The notes beneath the pieces are model-generated. The model did no database searches. It saw only the letters and a list, made by a program, of their open reading frames with translations, and was not told where the DNA came from. The position numbers and the translations under genes were made by a program. A DNA stretch of 64,000 nucleotides from Alligator mississippiensis. Lineage: Eukaryota; Chordata; Crocodylia; Alligatoridae. The stretch lies in contig NC_081831.1 of assembly GCF_030867095.1 (NCBI RefSeq), positions 66,664,716-66,728,715 of the forward strand, written 5' to 3'. The stretch's first letter is position 1. The number at the start of each line of letters is the position of its first letter. Shown here in pieces: positions 24,408 to 35,225 of this stretch.

Positions 24408-24750
24408 GCAAAATCACAGAATCATAGAAAATGAGGGTCAGAAGGGACCTCAGGAGGTCACATCTAGTGCAAACCCCTGCTCAAAGCAGAACCATCCCCA
24501 ACTAGATCATTCCAGCCAGGGCTTTGTCAAGACGGACCTTAAAAACCTCCAAGAATGAGGTTCCACCACCTCTCCGGGCAGCCTGTTCCAGTGCTCCACC
24601 ACCTTCCTAGTGAGAGTTTTTCTTAATATCCAGTGTACACTTCCCTTGCTGCAACCTGAGACCATTGCTCCTTGTTCGGTCATCTGTCACCACTAAGAAC
24701 AGCACGGCGCCATCCTCTTTGGATCCACCCTTCAGGTAGTGAAAAGCAGA
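24408..24750 (-). mobile_element. CR1 LINE 3' end
   Basis: Minus-strand CR1 tail. On the + strand it begins with the terminal octamer repeat (cacagaatcatagaaa), followed by 'agggtcagaagggacctcag', 'tctagtgcaaacccctgctc', the ORF2 C-terminal coding remnant ('gacggaccttaaaaacctcc', 'ttccaccacctctccgggc') and 'ccatcctctttggatccacc'. Truncated at its 5' side, as is usual for CR1. It lies about 300 bp upstream of the CpG island. Confidence 0.85.
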
Positions 24751-25049
24751 ATCGTGCTTCCAAAAAGGATGGAGCTAGAGCCCTGGTACCAGGGGTTTTT
24801 CCTAGAGCAGCCAGAATCCAATAAACCAGGCCCCAGCATTTGCTCCGGGGAGAGAGGCTGGGCTACACCTAGTGTCTACTTAGGTCACCCAGTTCGCAGT
24901 GGCAGCCCCCAAACGCCAACACCCAGTTGGCTCCAAATGCCCGCTCCGGCTAAAGCAGGGCCATCTCGGGTCCTGCCACGACATCTGGGGCGCAGGGACC
25001 AAAAGCCGGAGGGGCCCAGCAAGCACCTTCAGGTCTTGGTGTGCGCGGG

Positions 25050-25860
25050 GAGGGGAGCCTGAGTGAGGTGCCCACTCCAGCCTGCCTGGCGCAGCTGGGC
25101 AGGGTCTGTGTGTAGGCATCAGCCCTGGTGGTGTCCGGAGCCAGCAGGAGCGAGGCGGCTTCCAGGTGTGGGCTTGCTCCTGTGCACAAGCCAGCCCGGC
25201 GCCGGGCTCCGCGGGGGCTGGCGGAGGAGGGGAACAAGCCTCGGCGCCACCCAGCAGGATCCAGGTCGCTGCGGCTCTACCTTTCCCCTCCTCGGCGCGG
25301 CCAAGGTGCGAGACGGGCGAGCGGGGCCGGCTCTGCATGGCCTCGCGCGGAGCCGGCAGGAGCCCGGCGGGCGCGGGGCAGCCGCGAGCGGCGCTCGCGT
25401 GTCGGGCTGGCGGGGCGGGCACGCGGGCGTGGGGGATCCCCCCTCCCAGCCCCGGGGCGGAGGAGCCAGGCGGTGAGCCAGCAGCCTCTCCCTCCGGCAG
25501 CTCGGGCTTGAGCGGGCTGGGCGCGCGCGCACACACGCACGCACGCAGGCGAGGCGGGGATGGGGATGGGGCTGGGGACGGGGACGGGGACGGGGCTGGG
25601 GAAGTTTGGGCGCCGCTAGCGAGGGCTGGGGGAGCCCGCACTGGATTACAAATGAGCGGCGCGGAGAGCCCGGCATGGCCCGCGGGGATCCGGCCACGTA
25701 GAGCTTGAGGGAGCGGCCCCAGGTGAGTGGCTGCGGGCGCGGGAAGGATGCGGGGATGCAGGAATGGCTGGACCAGCGCGCGCAGGCACGGGCGGGGGCT
25801 GGCGCGGGCAGCCGGCACAGGGCAGCGACAGGACGAGCAACAGATTGGCAGGCGGCCGCC
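25050..25860. promoter_or_regulatory. CpG island, probable promoter
   Basis: The only CpG-dense interval in the window; flanks are CpG-poor. It is very GC-rich, has Sp1-type GC boxes (GGCGGGGCGGGC near 25409, CCCCGGGGCGGAGG near 25450), a GC/AC dinucleotide stretch (25518-25545) and a 'ggggac' minisatellite (about 25570-25595). No TATA box was noticed. These are features of a vertebrate housekeeping or developmental promoter. Open frames of up to 436 codons across it on both strands are products of base composition. The gene served is not identifiable from this window. Confidence 0.75.
25600..25722 (+). other. Candidate non-coding first exon with splice donor
   Basis: The sequence CCCCAG|GTGAGTGG at 25717-25730 is a near-ideal + strand 5' splice site at the 3' edge of the CpG island, so a first exon would end at 25722. 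The last AUG-started frame before it (from 25652) is short and stops at 25701-25703, so any such exon would be 5' UTR with a small upstream ORF. The exon start is arbitrary here. No downstream coding exon was recognised, implying a long first intron or a gene beyond the window. The orientation rests on one splice motif. Confidence 0.4.
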
Positions 25861-27060
25861 TCCCCCCACCGCTTTGTCTGCCGGGGGCTGCTGCTGTGTG
25901 GATGTGTGTACAGAGCCCCCCTCCCGGATCCCTCCATCTCTCCTTCTCCCCAGTCCGGCTGCCCCCTTTCTCCCGGCTCTCTGAACTCTGCGGGGTCCAG
26001 CCCCAGACCGCAACGGGCTCAGCCCTCTGGCTGTGGCTAAGGCTGCTCCGGGTGAGGTGGAGGGGATCAGCTGCTGGAGGCTCAGTGTAGCCCTGGCCTC
26101 CAGTTGTGTAGTGCAGACCCCAGGGGGGTTAGGATGCCTGAGGGCTTCATTCCCACGGCTTGTTCCTAGACTGCTTACAAGGGGGGGCACGATCCCCTCT
26201 TCATCTGCCCTAAGACGTTGGAAGGAAGGTACATGCTAGGGGAGAAGGCCGCTGAAAGGAGAGTGCTTATTTCAATCAATTGCTTGAAGGACCCCAAAAC
26301 CCTCTTCCTTCCCATGCACTTTGGAAGCAGACAGAAAAATATAGGTTAGCACAGTTGTGTGAGGGAGATGCACATATATTTCACAGTGAAGTTCATCCCC
26401 ACCAAAGTGGCCAAGTTGCCAAGTGGCCAAATTACAGTACAGAGCAGGAGGACAGGAAAACGTACGCTGCAGTCTGTCAGTCTGGACTTCCTTAGGAAAA
26501 TTTATGGTGGCCCTGAGGCTCTAAAACTACTGGACAGTGTTTAATTTCAGATGTCCCTGTGCTAAGTGATTAGCCATGTTGCAAATTTTAATCCCAGCCA
26601 CCTGCCCAGTCACGTGATTGTATTGGCTGCAGGCAGGACACACAGAGGCGCATCACGCTTAGGTGGGCCTTTTTATAACCCATTAGATTGAACCATCACC
26701 CCTGAAACCAGAAAGGCAACCCTGATGTCATAGGAGTGTGTTCCACGTGATGATGCTTGCAAGAAATCAAGCCCTCCATTAAACCACAAACCAAAATCCA
26801 TTTGGGATCCAGTTCTAAACTTTTCCTTTGGGCTGTACTTGTATTTTGTCTGAGAAGCTTTAAGCTGCCCAATTAGAAAAGAACCAGGTTTTCTTTTAGG
26901 TGAAAACTCTTTATAAGAGTAAGCTCTTACATTACATAATGCAGTGTCTGGTACAGTGCATGAAACTGGATAGAGTGGAAGATTTTTGGAAGAGGGTGCT
27001 CCCCTGGGTAAGGTGGTGCATGTGTGTAAGTGTGTGCATGTGTGTGTGTGATGGGGGGGG
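25861..27060. other. No gene recognised
   Basis: GC content falls back to background by about 26200. Possibly first-intron sequence if the 25.7-kb exon is real. No further exon was recognised. Confidence 0.4.
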
Positions 27061-27265
27061 AGGAGCATGGAACTGGGAGAACTGGTTTCTATTTCCAGTC
27101 ATGCCATAGACTTATTTTGTGGTGTTTCTCTGCCTTGCTTTCCTTCTGTGTTTAATAGGGGTACTCATACTCCTTTGGTTCTTCTCTGGGCTCTTGTGCA
27201 GCTTGTAAAACACTTGTAAGTCCCGGAATAGAAAATGCTGTATAAATACACATTGTTATTATTCC
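27061..27265 (+). repeat. MIR SINE
   Basis: Recognisable order of MIR body and tail: 'ggaactgggagaactggttt', 'ctatttccagtcatgcca', a pyrimidine-rich middle, then 'gcttgtaaaacacttgtaag' and 'gaaaatgctgtataaataca' ending in a short 'ttatta' tail. The tRNA-like head is missing or too diverged. Confidence 0.7.
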
Positions 27266-30108
27266 AAAAGTGATTTTTTTTGGAGCCAAAGGGGAATCCA
27301 AATCATCAGGGTGTTTCTTTTAAAAGAATACGTAACCAAATATATCTTCACGCAGCTAAAAGTGATCAAAAAGAGCTGTTTTCCTGAATATTTCAATCCT
27401 AGCAAGTAAAAGCAGGCATCATTTCTCAAGAAGAAAATGTCACAAATTGGGGGCAAGGAGACGTAGGTATTTGTTCACTTCATGAATATTTATCCACAGC
27501 TTCTCCAAGTAGAACTGCTGGGAAAATCTCAACTAAGGAAATCCTATTCCAGACCACGCAGCTAATGAATATTGGATGGATCTGTGTATGGCAGCAAAGA
27601 GGGATCTCTATATGAACCCAAGAGGAGCCCTTTAGACTCCCATGTATGCCATGCTGTGGCTTCCTGTTCCATTTAATATTGTTTTAGTTCTTAAATGCAG
27701 CAACAAGCAATAAACTATCAGCTAAATGCATGCCCAATAGGCAACAAGTATGTAATTAGAGATACTGTTGTGTAGTGCATTTCCAGGGACAAAAACTAAG
27801 AAAATGGATCAGCTGTTAGCTTTTCCTACCTGTGACAAGGAAGTATACAGGAAATAGCTTGGGTCTGAAGTATCTTACACTTGCCTCTGATTTGACTTGT
27901 AAACACAAAGAAAGAACAGCCAATGAATCCCTATTGTTACTCAGGTCCTGAGATAATATTTCATTTTTGTATATATCTCTCTAAAGCATCACCTCCTCTT
28001 TAGCATATTTAATTAAAAATTTAAAATAATTCATAAATGTAATTATTTGTTGTATATTTAAAAGGCATTGTTATTTAATTAGCTTCTACTCTTGTTTTTT
28101 CAAAATAGACTCAGGGTTGCATTTGAGGGATAACAGAAAATAAAAAACTCATTATTATTTCCCTTTTTTTTGCAAAGATTAAGTTTTCAGGCAGTTATGA
28201 AAAACAGCTTCTGATGTTCAGTGCTAATATCTCTTGATGAGGTGGATTTTTCTTAGTAAGCAAAGGTACCATCATCTCACTAAATCAGGAGTCTCACTAA
28301 CAAAATGATTGGTCTGAATTTTCAAGGTTACAAGTCTTGATTAGCTATCTTGGAAGCTATCTTGGAAAATTTGCTAAAACAGTGTGCAAATAACTCATTC
28401 CCACAATAGACAAAATAGTGTGATAATTATCACTCAAGTTTGGCTAAAATTGAGTTGCACTAGTAGGGATTGTTCCGTCATGTATGCTCATTTGTATGAA
28501 GTGAGCCACATTCTACTCATATAGACACACAGATGTAAATACAGAGTAGCCTCTTTGATTCAGACAGAGTTCCTCCTGATTTGCACCAGGATCACTGGAA
28601 AAGGGCAATGTGATGCTATTGATTTTTGTGTAGCACTCCCCACTGTATCAATGGGGAGTTCTCCTGAAAACCGGATGGCAAAATATGGCCCAGAATTTAG
28701 CCCATTGTGTCATATTCAAAGCAAAAAAACAGTCTCATGGATGCTTCAATTCAGAACTCGCTGTAATGTGCTAGTGGGGAGAGGTTGTTGAATGACTCAG
28801 ATGAATGTAGCTCAGAGTAAACAAACATGTAAATCATTTTTGGCTAGAGAGAGGGAGGGGGGGGGGGAGAACATGAGAGAGCAGAAAACGCTAACTTCAA
28901 AGCCAAGACGTGTATAGAGATACAATCAGCTAGATTCACCACATTTAGCAGGAGCAAGCCATTGAAAGCTTCAGGGCCAGATTTGTCCCTGCCTTTTACT
29001 ATCTGTAGCAATTAACTCATGTGTAAAATGAGGGGAAAAGTAGTGCAAAATGCTTCCACATCAGAATTTTCCACTCCCTTGCCTCATTGGTGTAACCTGC
29101 TCTTGCTGTTCTTCAACAGCAACTTCAGAACCCAGGGTCCTCCAGGGCACTTTAGGGGTCTGAGGGTAAGGCTGTAGTTTAAACCACCTGTGTGCTTCCC
29201 CAGGCCTTTGATGGGGACCTGCAGCAGCCAGAGGTCACCGTGACAGAGAAAACTGCTGGTCACTTCCATTGGCCACACACACAAGCATAACTGGGTGCTT
29301 GAGTGCCCTGGGTAGCAGTCATGCATGGGGTAACATCGGTGCTTATGTTGCCACCAATGCAGTGGTGGCCAGGCCCGCAGGGCAGCTGCTGCTATTTTAA
29401 CTCCACTCCCAGGGCTGGTGCTTGGGGCTGGTACATCTGTCACCCCCCTTTGTTATGCTGCTATTTAACAGCATTGGAGAAGCAAGCCCCCTCTGCCTGA
29501 CTAAGAACCATGGATCATTTTAAGGCTGCGGTAGAAGTACTATTACTTTTGCCAGTGATAATATCAGCTGTCTGAGCCTTCAGCTTCTGATTTCAGTCTG
29601 TGCAGCTTCCCGAGTGAGCTATCACTGTCCCTGGGTTAAATTAAAGATGGGTGACAAAGGCAACTGCTTCCTCCTTGGGCTGCATAAGCAGCAGTTCCTC
29701 CAGGCTCCACTTCACCCTGGGTTATATATGGAGGGCTTCTTCTCTTTCAACCTTCATCTACTAGGACCAAATGTGGTAAGCAGACTTTGTCATGATGTTT
29801 TGTAGTGTTGCTCCATGTGAAACCCTGCTGCCTCAGAGTTGCAGAGTGCTCCTGGGAAAGCAAAGAAGAGAAGTTTTGTACATGTTCTACTAGTGTACAG
29901 GCCTCAATCTAGGTTTCTCTTGTTATGCCTTTCCTCGGTAAAAAACATTTTTGCTTTGTATAGATAGTGTCAGGCATGGGGACAGAGGAGCACTTGTGTA
30001 ATACATTTGAGCAGCAAAGATTCTGAAGGCAAATGCTTCCTACCCAGATTTATGGGTATCCTAGTAAGCCAAGTCACTAGAACTAGCGATTCAGTATCTG
30101 TTGGGGCC
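27266..30108. other. No gene recognised
   Basis: AT-rich at 27.3-28.5 kb, with a G-run at 28857-28867. A moderately GC-rich block at about 29090-29510 has no clear ends and may be another decayed DNA element. No coding exon was recognised. Confidence 0.4.
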
Positions 30109-31053
30109 CAGGGCTAGGGACAGACATTCAAAAAGCCTGAGCCTGAATTGATTCAATCTTTGCAGGTTAGTCTAACCTAGCTAGGCTGAACTGGTTTGTA
30201 ACTGTACAGACATCCTGTGTGGACTGAGGAAATTCAGGCATATGCCTGCAGTGGCTCAGGCTAGAAGCTGGGGGGGCTGGGAGGGGGGAATGCTAGACCA
30301 GCCCTCCCTTCCCTTCCACAGCACTCAGCTGAGGCGGGCATGGCCAGGCCCTGGCAGGACACACTGATCAGGGAGGGGTCCCCTCCGCCCCCTTGATAAC
30401 AGAGCATTTATCAGCTCTGTTATCAGCATTTAGCACCCTATCAGAAAACAAAGCTTCTCTCATTAGTTCAAGCTCTTCTTAAACAACTTTTTCCAAGGAA
30501 GGGAACATTCCAAGGAGGGACATTACCAGCTACCTGTTGATTAGCTCTGCAAAGCTCTAAACGGACACTGTCCTGTCTGCCTTTGTCTGCCTTATTCAGA
30601 CACCTCTCAGTATTAGCTAGCATACCATGCTGTGGGAACTATGCCCATGCTGTGGGAGAGAGGAGGGAGGGATCCCTGCTTGAACAGCAAGCTGCGATCG
30701 GGGTGGGGCAGGGGAAGCCAGGCAAGTCTCTGCTGGAGCTCCAGCAAGGGAGTAGAGGGGAGGGGTCAGCCCAGCTCTCTGGAGCAGAAAGGCCCACCTA
30801 GCCCAGAGAGCATGCTGGGATGCTGGGGGACTCTGATCTAACTTAAAACAGCAAGGGGTCTGGGACAGATATTGCATAAATCGGTTTGACCCAAATCAGT
30901 TAAGTCTGATACTATACTCAACCAGGTTTATGTCAAACTGGTTTCAGCCATTTTCAAACTAGTTTATGTGCACTGAATGTCTGTTCTGGTACAGGTTCAA
31001 ACCAGTTTCTGATCACTTAAACCGGTTTACGTGTAATGTCTGTCTCTAGCCCA
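30109..31053. mobile_element. Inverted-repeat DNA element, 945 bp
   Basis: The ends are CAGGGCTAGGGACAGACATT and, inverted, CTGGGCTAGAGACAGACATT. Both subterminal regions carry repeated 'aactggttt'-type words. The middle is GC-rich. No target-site duplication was found and no transposase frame exists. Another copy of its right part begins near 63757 in the opposite orientation and runs to the window edge. Confidence 0.75.
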
Positions 31054-32892
31054 GGTGTTTGAAAACAGTTTGTCAAACCCATCTGATGTGGTTGTCATCA
31101 GGTCTCTCAACACACAAGCATACTTGCCAAAACACAGCAATTCTTTTTCTGTGGTGTAAAATAAGGGAGGGGAAAATTTTTGCAATTCTGAAATATTATC
31201 TGTTTTATTTGCTGAATTATTCATTAGATGGGGGAAGTATTCAGCTGGCTCTCATGGAAATTAATGGGTTAACCAAAAGATAATGTAAAGAGCTATTTCT
31301 ATCATGTAAACACTGTGAATATCAAGTATGTAAGCTCCCTAGAAACCTGACAGAATTGTAAATGTGCTGACATTTCAGAGATCGTTTAGCCATTCTAGAA
31401 GTTATACCCTACATCCTCATCTCTTTTCAGCATAGCACTTTGGGATCCTTCAAGAGAATATGCTCTCACATGGACATAAGTCATGAGTGCTACTTACTAT
31501 GGGCAGGGCTAAACATTTTAAAGAATGCATTTGCCTCTTCCAGCTTCATTCAGGTTTGGTGACTGTTCATTTTTTATTTCTATGGACATATTGCCTGGGG
31601 CTTCAACAGTGAGCACCCCAGGGTGCTAGGCTAGGTTGATTTAGGGTTTTTTGATGCAATAGGTAAAATACATTTCCAATTCTCCTTCAGTGCTCCTAGA
31701 CCTTCTATTTTCCTTTACTCTGCATTATGAAGTACATGTGCTACACAATGCAATGAAATGAATGTATTTCAGTATTCGAAAGTTTTTAGGCCATGAAATC
31801 CTCTGCATTGTATTACATTTCCTGATGGAAACAAGAAGACCGTGCTTAGATTCCACATTAACAAATGAACAAGTGCCTTGGAAAGAGGATTGTAGGTTGA
31901 CAGTTCCTCGTCAGACTGTCTTCAACCAAGATTCTGCCTTGGAAGATCAGGCTGGATGCTGGAAAATATCATTGTAATGAGACTCCTATTTGTAACAAGG
32001 AGTTTTACTTAGTATGGTAATGAGGGGTACTTTGCAGGTGCCCCGTTATCTATTGAGGAACCAGTTCTATACATTTCTTCATATAAGCAGTCTTTACTCA
32101 GGAGAAAGGATCTCTGAAACCAGTGGGGCTACATTTGTAAGGATCACCCACATGAATGCATGATTAAAGGGTTGAAGCACTGGGCACAAGTTTTAATAAG
32201 TTTAATTGTCTGTGTTAGAGTGTCTCTAGAGCCAATGAAAGAACGAGAGAATTTCAGTAGAAATGCTTAATAGAAATGAAAACCTCTGGTTATGGGAGGA
32301 GTCTCTTGAGATGTCCAGGTGGTGTCAGGTGTAAGTGACTGTTCACTCTTCAGAAGATACACTAAATTACTAGCTGGTGGTTCTGTATATAGAGATGTAG
32401 TGCTCTGTGGAGGAGGCTTGTGAACAGTTTACTTTCTGTCTCAGACTCTGATTACAGTCAATTCTTAACGCAGATTTGCTCTCTGGGAACTGGGTTTTCT
32501 TCTTGGGGAACAAGGACCAGGATTACCCACCCTAAAGGAAAAGGCCATAGGATCCCTGTCTTTGGTTCTCTAAGGATCCAGGTATTCCTGGGAGGCCTGT
32601 GTGAGGGCAGGGCAACCTGCCTAGAGGTCCTCTGCTCTGGGTTTGGGCATCCTGATTCCCTCAAATTGTAGCCACAGCGAGGGCTGCTAGCAAGGACTCC
32701 CCTGAGTGCAAATCCCCGCAGGCTCCTGGGAAGAGCTCAACAGAAAGTAGAACACAGTCCCAAGGCTACATGGTTTTCTCTCCCATCTCTGTGGAGCTGG
32801 AGGTGGGAGAAGGTCCAACCACTCCTACTTCTAGCTCCTCCAGTCTTCTTTCCTTCCTTGCACCTAGCTTGGATCTCATGTTTGTCTCAGAG
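31054..32892. other. No gene recognised
   Basis: A MIR-tail-like phrase 'agcactttgggatccttcaa' sits near 31433. An 83-codon frame at 32420-32671 has no recognisable motif. Nothing else can be supported. Confidence 0.4.
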
Positions 32893-32894
32893 TA

Positions 32895-33306
32895 GGGTAG
32901 CCACTGACCCATCCCCAAAATACAGGACATCCCTTTGGTGAGGGAGGATACCACCAGACCCCTTAGCCAACCAGTGGTGAGGGGCAGGGTCACTGCCTCA
33001 ACCAATCAGCAATGAGGGGTGGGGCTGCTGGGCCCCTGGCCAATCCACAGCAAGGGGCAGGGACACCATAAATAGGCCACCTCCCTCGCTCTCTGGCTGG
33101 CTCTGAACCCAGATCCTTCTAGCTGTGCACTGCCCTATCTCTAGGCACAGCCAATAGAATCGCAAGGACAACTGACTGACATGTATTTCTACCAATGAAC
33201 TGAAAAACAGGACTTTTTGAAGTCCATTCTTCATTTAGAAATGGACAGGGGACAAAGGGTTTAAAAACAGGTCTGGTATAAAACAAGACCAGACCAATGA
33301 AAACCC
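32895..33306. mobile_element. TA-flanked inverted-repeat element
   Basis: Bounded by TA on both sides (32893-32894, 33307-33308). The left end is GGGTAGCCACTGACC and the inverted right end is GGGTTTTCATTGGTC. Shared subterminal words include 'acaggac'. The middle contains three 'ccaaccagtggtgagg'-like units (about 32967, 33000 and 33039). A TA duplication would suit a Tc1/mariner-like mechanism; the assignment is tentative. Confidence 0.6.
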
Positions 33307-33308
33307 TA

Positions 33309-34232
33309 GCCCAGAGAGGAGATCCTCACATTAGTACTCCTCCCTCCCTTGGGACGTATGGAGAGTCATAATCAAAAGCATGCTCCACAGGCCGGGAAGG
33401 ATTTAAATACTGCATCTGAAATGTCTGTGATTCTTAAAATGCACCACATTGTTTGAAAGCTTTAAAGGAAACATAAAGATCTTGAATTCTGTGTTTGCAC
33501 AGCACACGGGAAAATGTTTTACATTTGTTTGCAGGTTCCTGCTGGCCTTGAAATCACACTAAGTTAGAAACTGTAGCTCTGAATCTATTTATTTTTCTCT
33601 GGACAGAGAATATACAGGGATTTCTGTGTGTGTGAGAGAGAGCTTGATGCAGAATCAGTAGCTATATAAAGGAGATGTGGTTTATTTACAATTCTGCACA
33701 AAAAAGAAAATTCTGCACACTTCACTTTCACCTTATCTCCGGCAGTATCCACTGGCCCTCACTCTAACCTAATCGAACAGGCTGAACAGCTGGTGAGTGG
33801 GTGCATTGCCTGTTGAAGACACTGATTTGAAGATAGGCAGTCAACAAACCATTGGAGTAGCTATAGGCACAAAAGTATGATTAGCCAGGGCAGATGCCCT
33901 CTTGCCATAAATAAGGCAATTTCTATCTGTGAAACCATTCTGAGCCATGGCTGACTGAGTTCATTTTGGAAAATAGCTTCTGACCTACCCTGCAAGAGGA
34001 GTTTGGCTATGAATAATGTAGGCAATATACTGCAGTGGGGAAAAGGGAAGAAACGTTATTTGTAAGTCTCTTAGCTCTCTATGCAAGGCTCCTGTCTAAC
34101 TACCCAGTAAAATTAATTTCTCTGTGCTGGCCTATGTCTGCTGAGTATGTCAGTGAGACATGAACAAGTACGTGGAGGTCCTTTGCATCCTTCCACAGGT
34201 TTGTTCTTAAGCAAGATTCATAGCTTTGAAGT
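33309..34232. other. No gene recognised
   Basis: AT-rich with a 'gtgtgtgagagagag' tract near 33626. Nothing else was recognised. Confidence 0.4.
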
Positions 34233-34234
34233 TA

Positions 34235-34482
34235 GGGTTACCATACATCTGGCTTTTCCCGGACATGTCCTCTGATCTTTGTCTGGGTGGTTTTTTGAAA
34301 TAGGACCAAGTGGGGCAGGGGGCTGTGGGTTGGGAGTATGGGACATTGGCAGCACCAGGGGGTATGGGTTGGGAGTGAGGGGTACTGGCAGGGCCAGGGG
34401 GCTGCAGGTTGGGTGTGAGGGGCATTCCCCCTCCACCCACCAACAGGTGTCCTCTTTTCTGGAACTGAAAATATGGTAACCC
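34235..34482. mobile_element. TA-flanked inverted-repeat element, 248 bp
   Basis: Ends GGGTTACCATAC and, inverted, GGGTTACCATAT, immediately flanked by TA on both sides (34233-34234, 34483-34484). Subterminal inverted words: 'cccggacatgtcctct' on the left and 'ggtgtcctcttttctgg' on the right. The interior holds two to three copies of a 'ggttgggagt...ggcattggcagcaccaggggg' unit of about 40 bp. No coding capacity. Confidence 0.7.
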
Positions 34483-34589
34483 TATTTTAAGTATTAATAC
34501 AAACATCTGGGGATTCTTTTGGTTTTGTCAAGCAATTTAACACCCCTGAACGTAGTTGGAAAGGAAATGGTCTTTCCCTTCTTGCAAAA

Positions 34590-34852
34590 AAATTTTCAGA
34601 TTTCGAGAAAGATTTGCATCAAGACATAACTGAAACCTTTCAAATGTTCACAAAACAAACCATCAAAACAGCAAATGACAGAGAGAAACCCTCAGTGTGG
34701 AAGAGCCAAAAGCTGGTGAGTGGAGTCGTCAGAGAGGTGGGACACCCAGGTACATAATACTACTCCACTTGATTCAAATCAGGGACTTCAACCTTTGTTT
34801 CCCACAGGGGAAATGCCCCGACCACTGAACTATAGAGTTTTTTGGCTTAATA
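34590..34852 (-). repeat. tRNA-derived SINE, distal part
   Basis: Read on the minus strand, a tRNA-like head is visible: A-box-like TAGTTCAGTGGTCGGGGCA (complement of about 34818-34836) and B-box GGTTGAAGTCC (complement of 34782-34792), correctly spaced for RNA polymerase III. A SINE body of unknown family follows. The repeat is interrupted by a hAT element at 34853-35094; further matching sequence resumes after it. Confidence 0.6.
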
Positions 34853-35094
34853 CCGGGTTGTCCAACTGGTATCCCTGAAGGTACATGCCACGAAGTGGGG
34901 GATGGCTTGGGAGGGGCCACATGCTGCCTGTACAGCCTGTATGGCAGTGGGCTGGGCTCATGCAGCCCGCGCAGTAGGGGAGGGATCCTAAGGGGGTGCT
35001 ACGTGGCAAAGGCAGGGATTCCAGGGTCCAGGCCCCACAGCATATAGCCCACATGGTCTCTGCCCCCTAACCGCACTGAAGTTAGACAGCCCTG
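34853..35094. mobile_element. Small hAT element nested in a SINE
   Basis: The ends are CCGGGTTGTCCAACTGG and, inverted, CAGGGCTGTCTAACTTC, flanked by a degenerate 8-bp duplication (gcttaata at 34845-34852, gtctaatt at 35095-35102). The interior has 'ggccacatgctgcctgtaca' and related words seen in hAT elements with tGTCCAAC ends. Non-coding. Confidence 0.7.
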
Positions 35095-35225
35095 GTCTAA
35101 TTATTTACACAAAGTGGAACAGCTCTAAGAGGAGAGATTGAGAAGGACTCTTTTCCAAACACCCAGTAATTTTAGGGTCAAGGAATGCTGTGAGGTTACA
35201 AGAGATTCAAGGCGCCATCCTACTG
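35095..35225 (-). repeat. Repeat resuming after the hAT insertion
   Basis: The phrase 'tctaattatttacacaaagt' plus 'ggaacagctctaagaggaga' is characteristic of the repeat flanking the tRNA-like SINE head in other sauropsid copies. So the SINE-bearing repeat continues on both sides of the inserted hAT. Confidence 0.45.

Noticed and set aside
24880..26190. 436-codon open frame on the minus strand (and a 272-codon companion)
   Set aside because: It spans the CpG island, is dominated by Pro, Ala, Arg and Ser, shows no domain, and overlaps open frames in most other phases. This is a product of GC-rich composition.
29084..29443. 119-codon minus-strand frame in a GC-rich patch
   Set aside because: No domain; the patch is probably a decayed repeat, although its ends could not be found.
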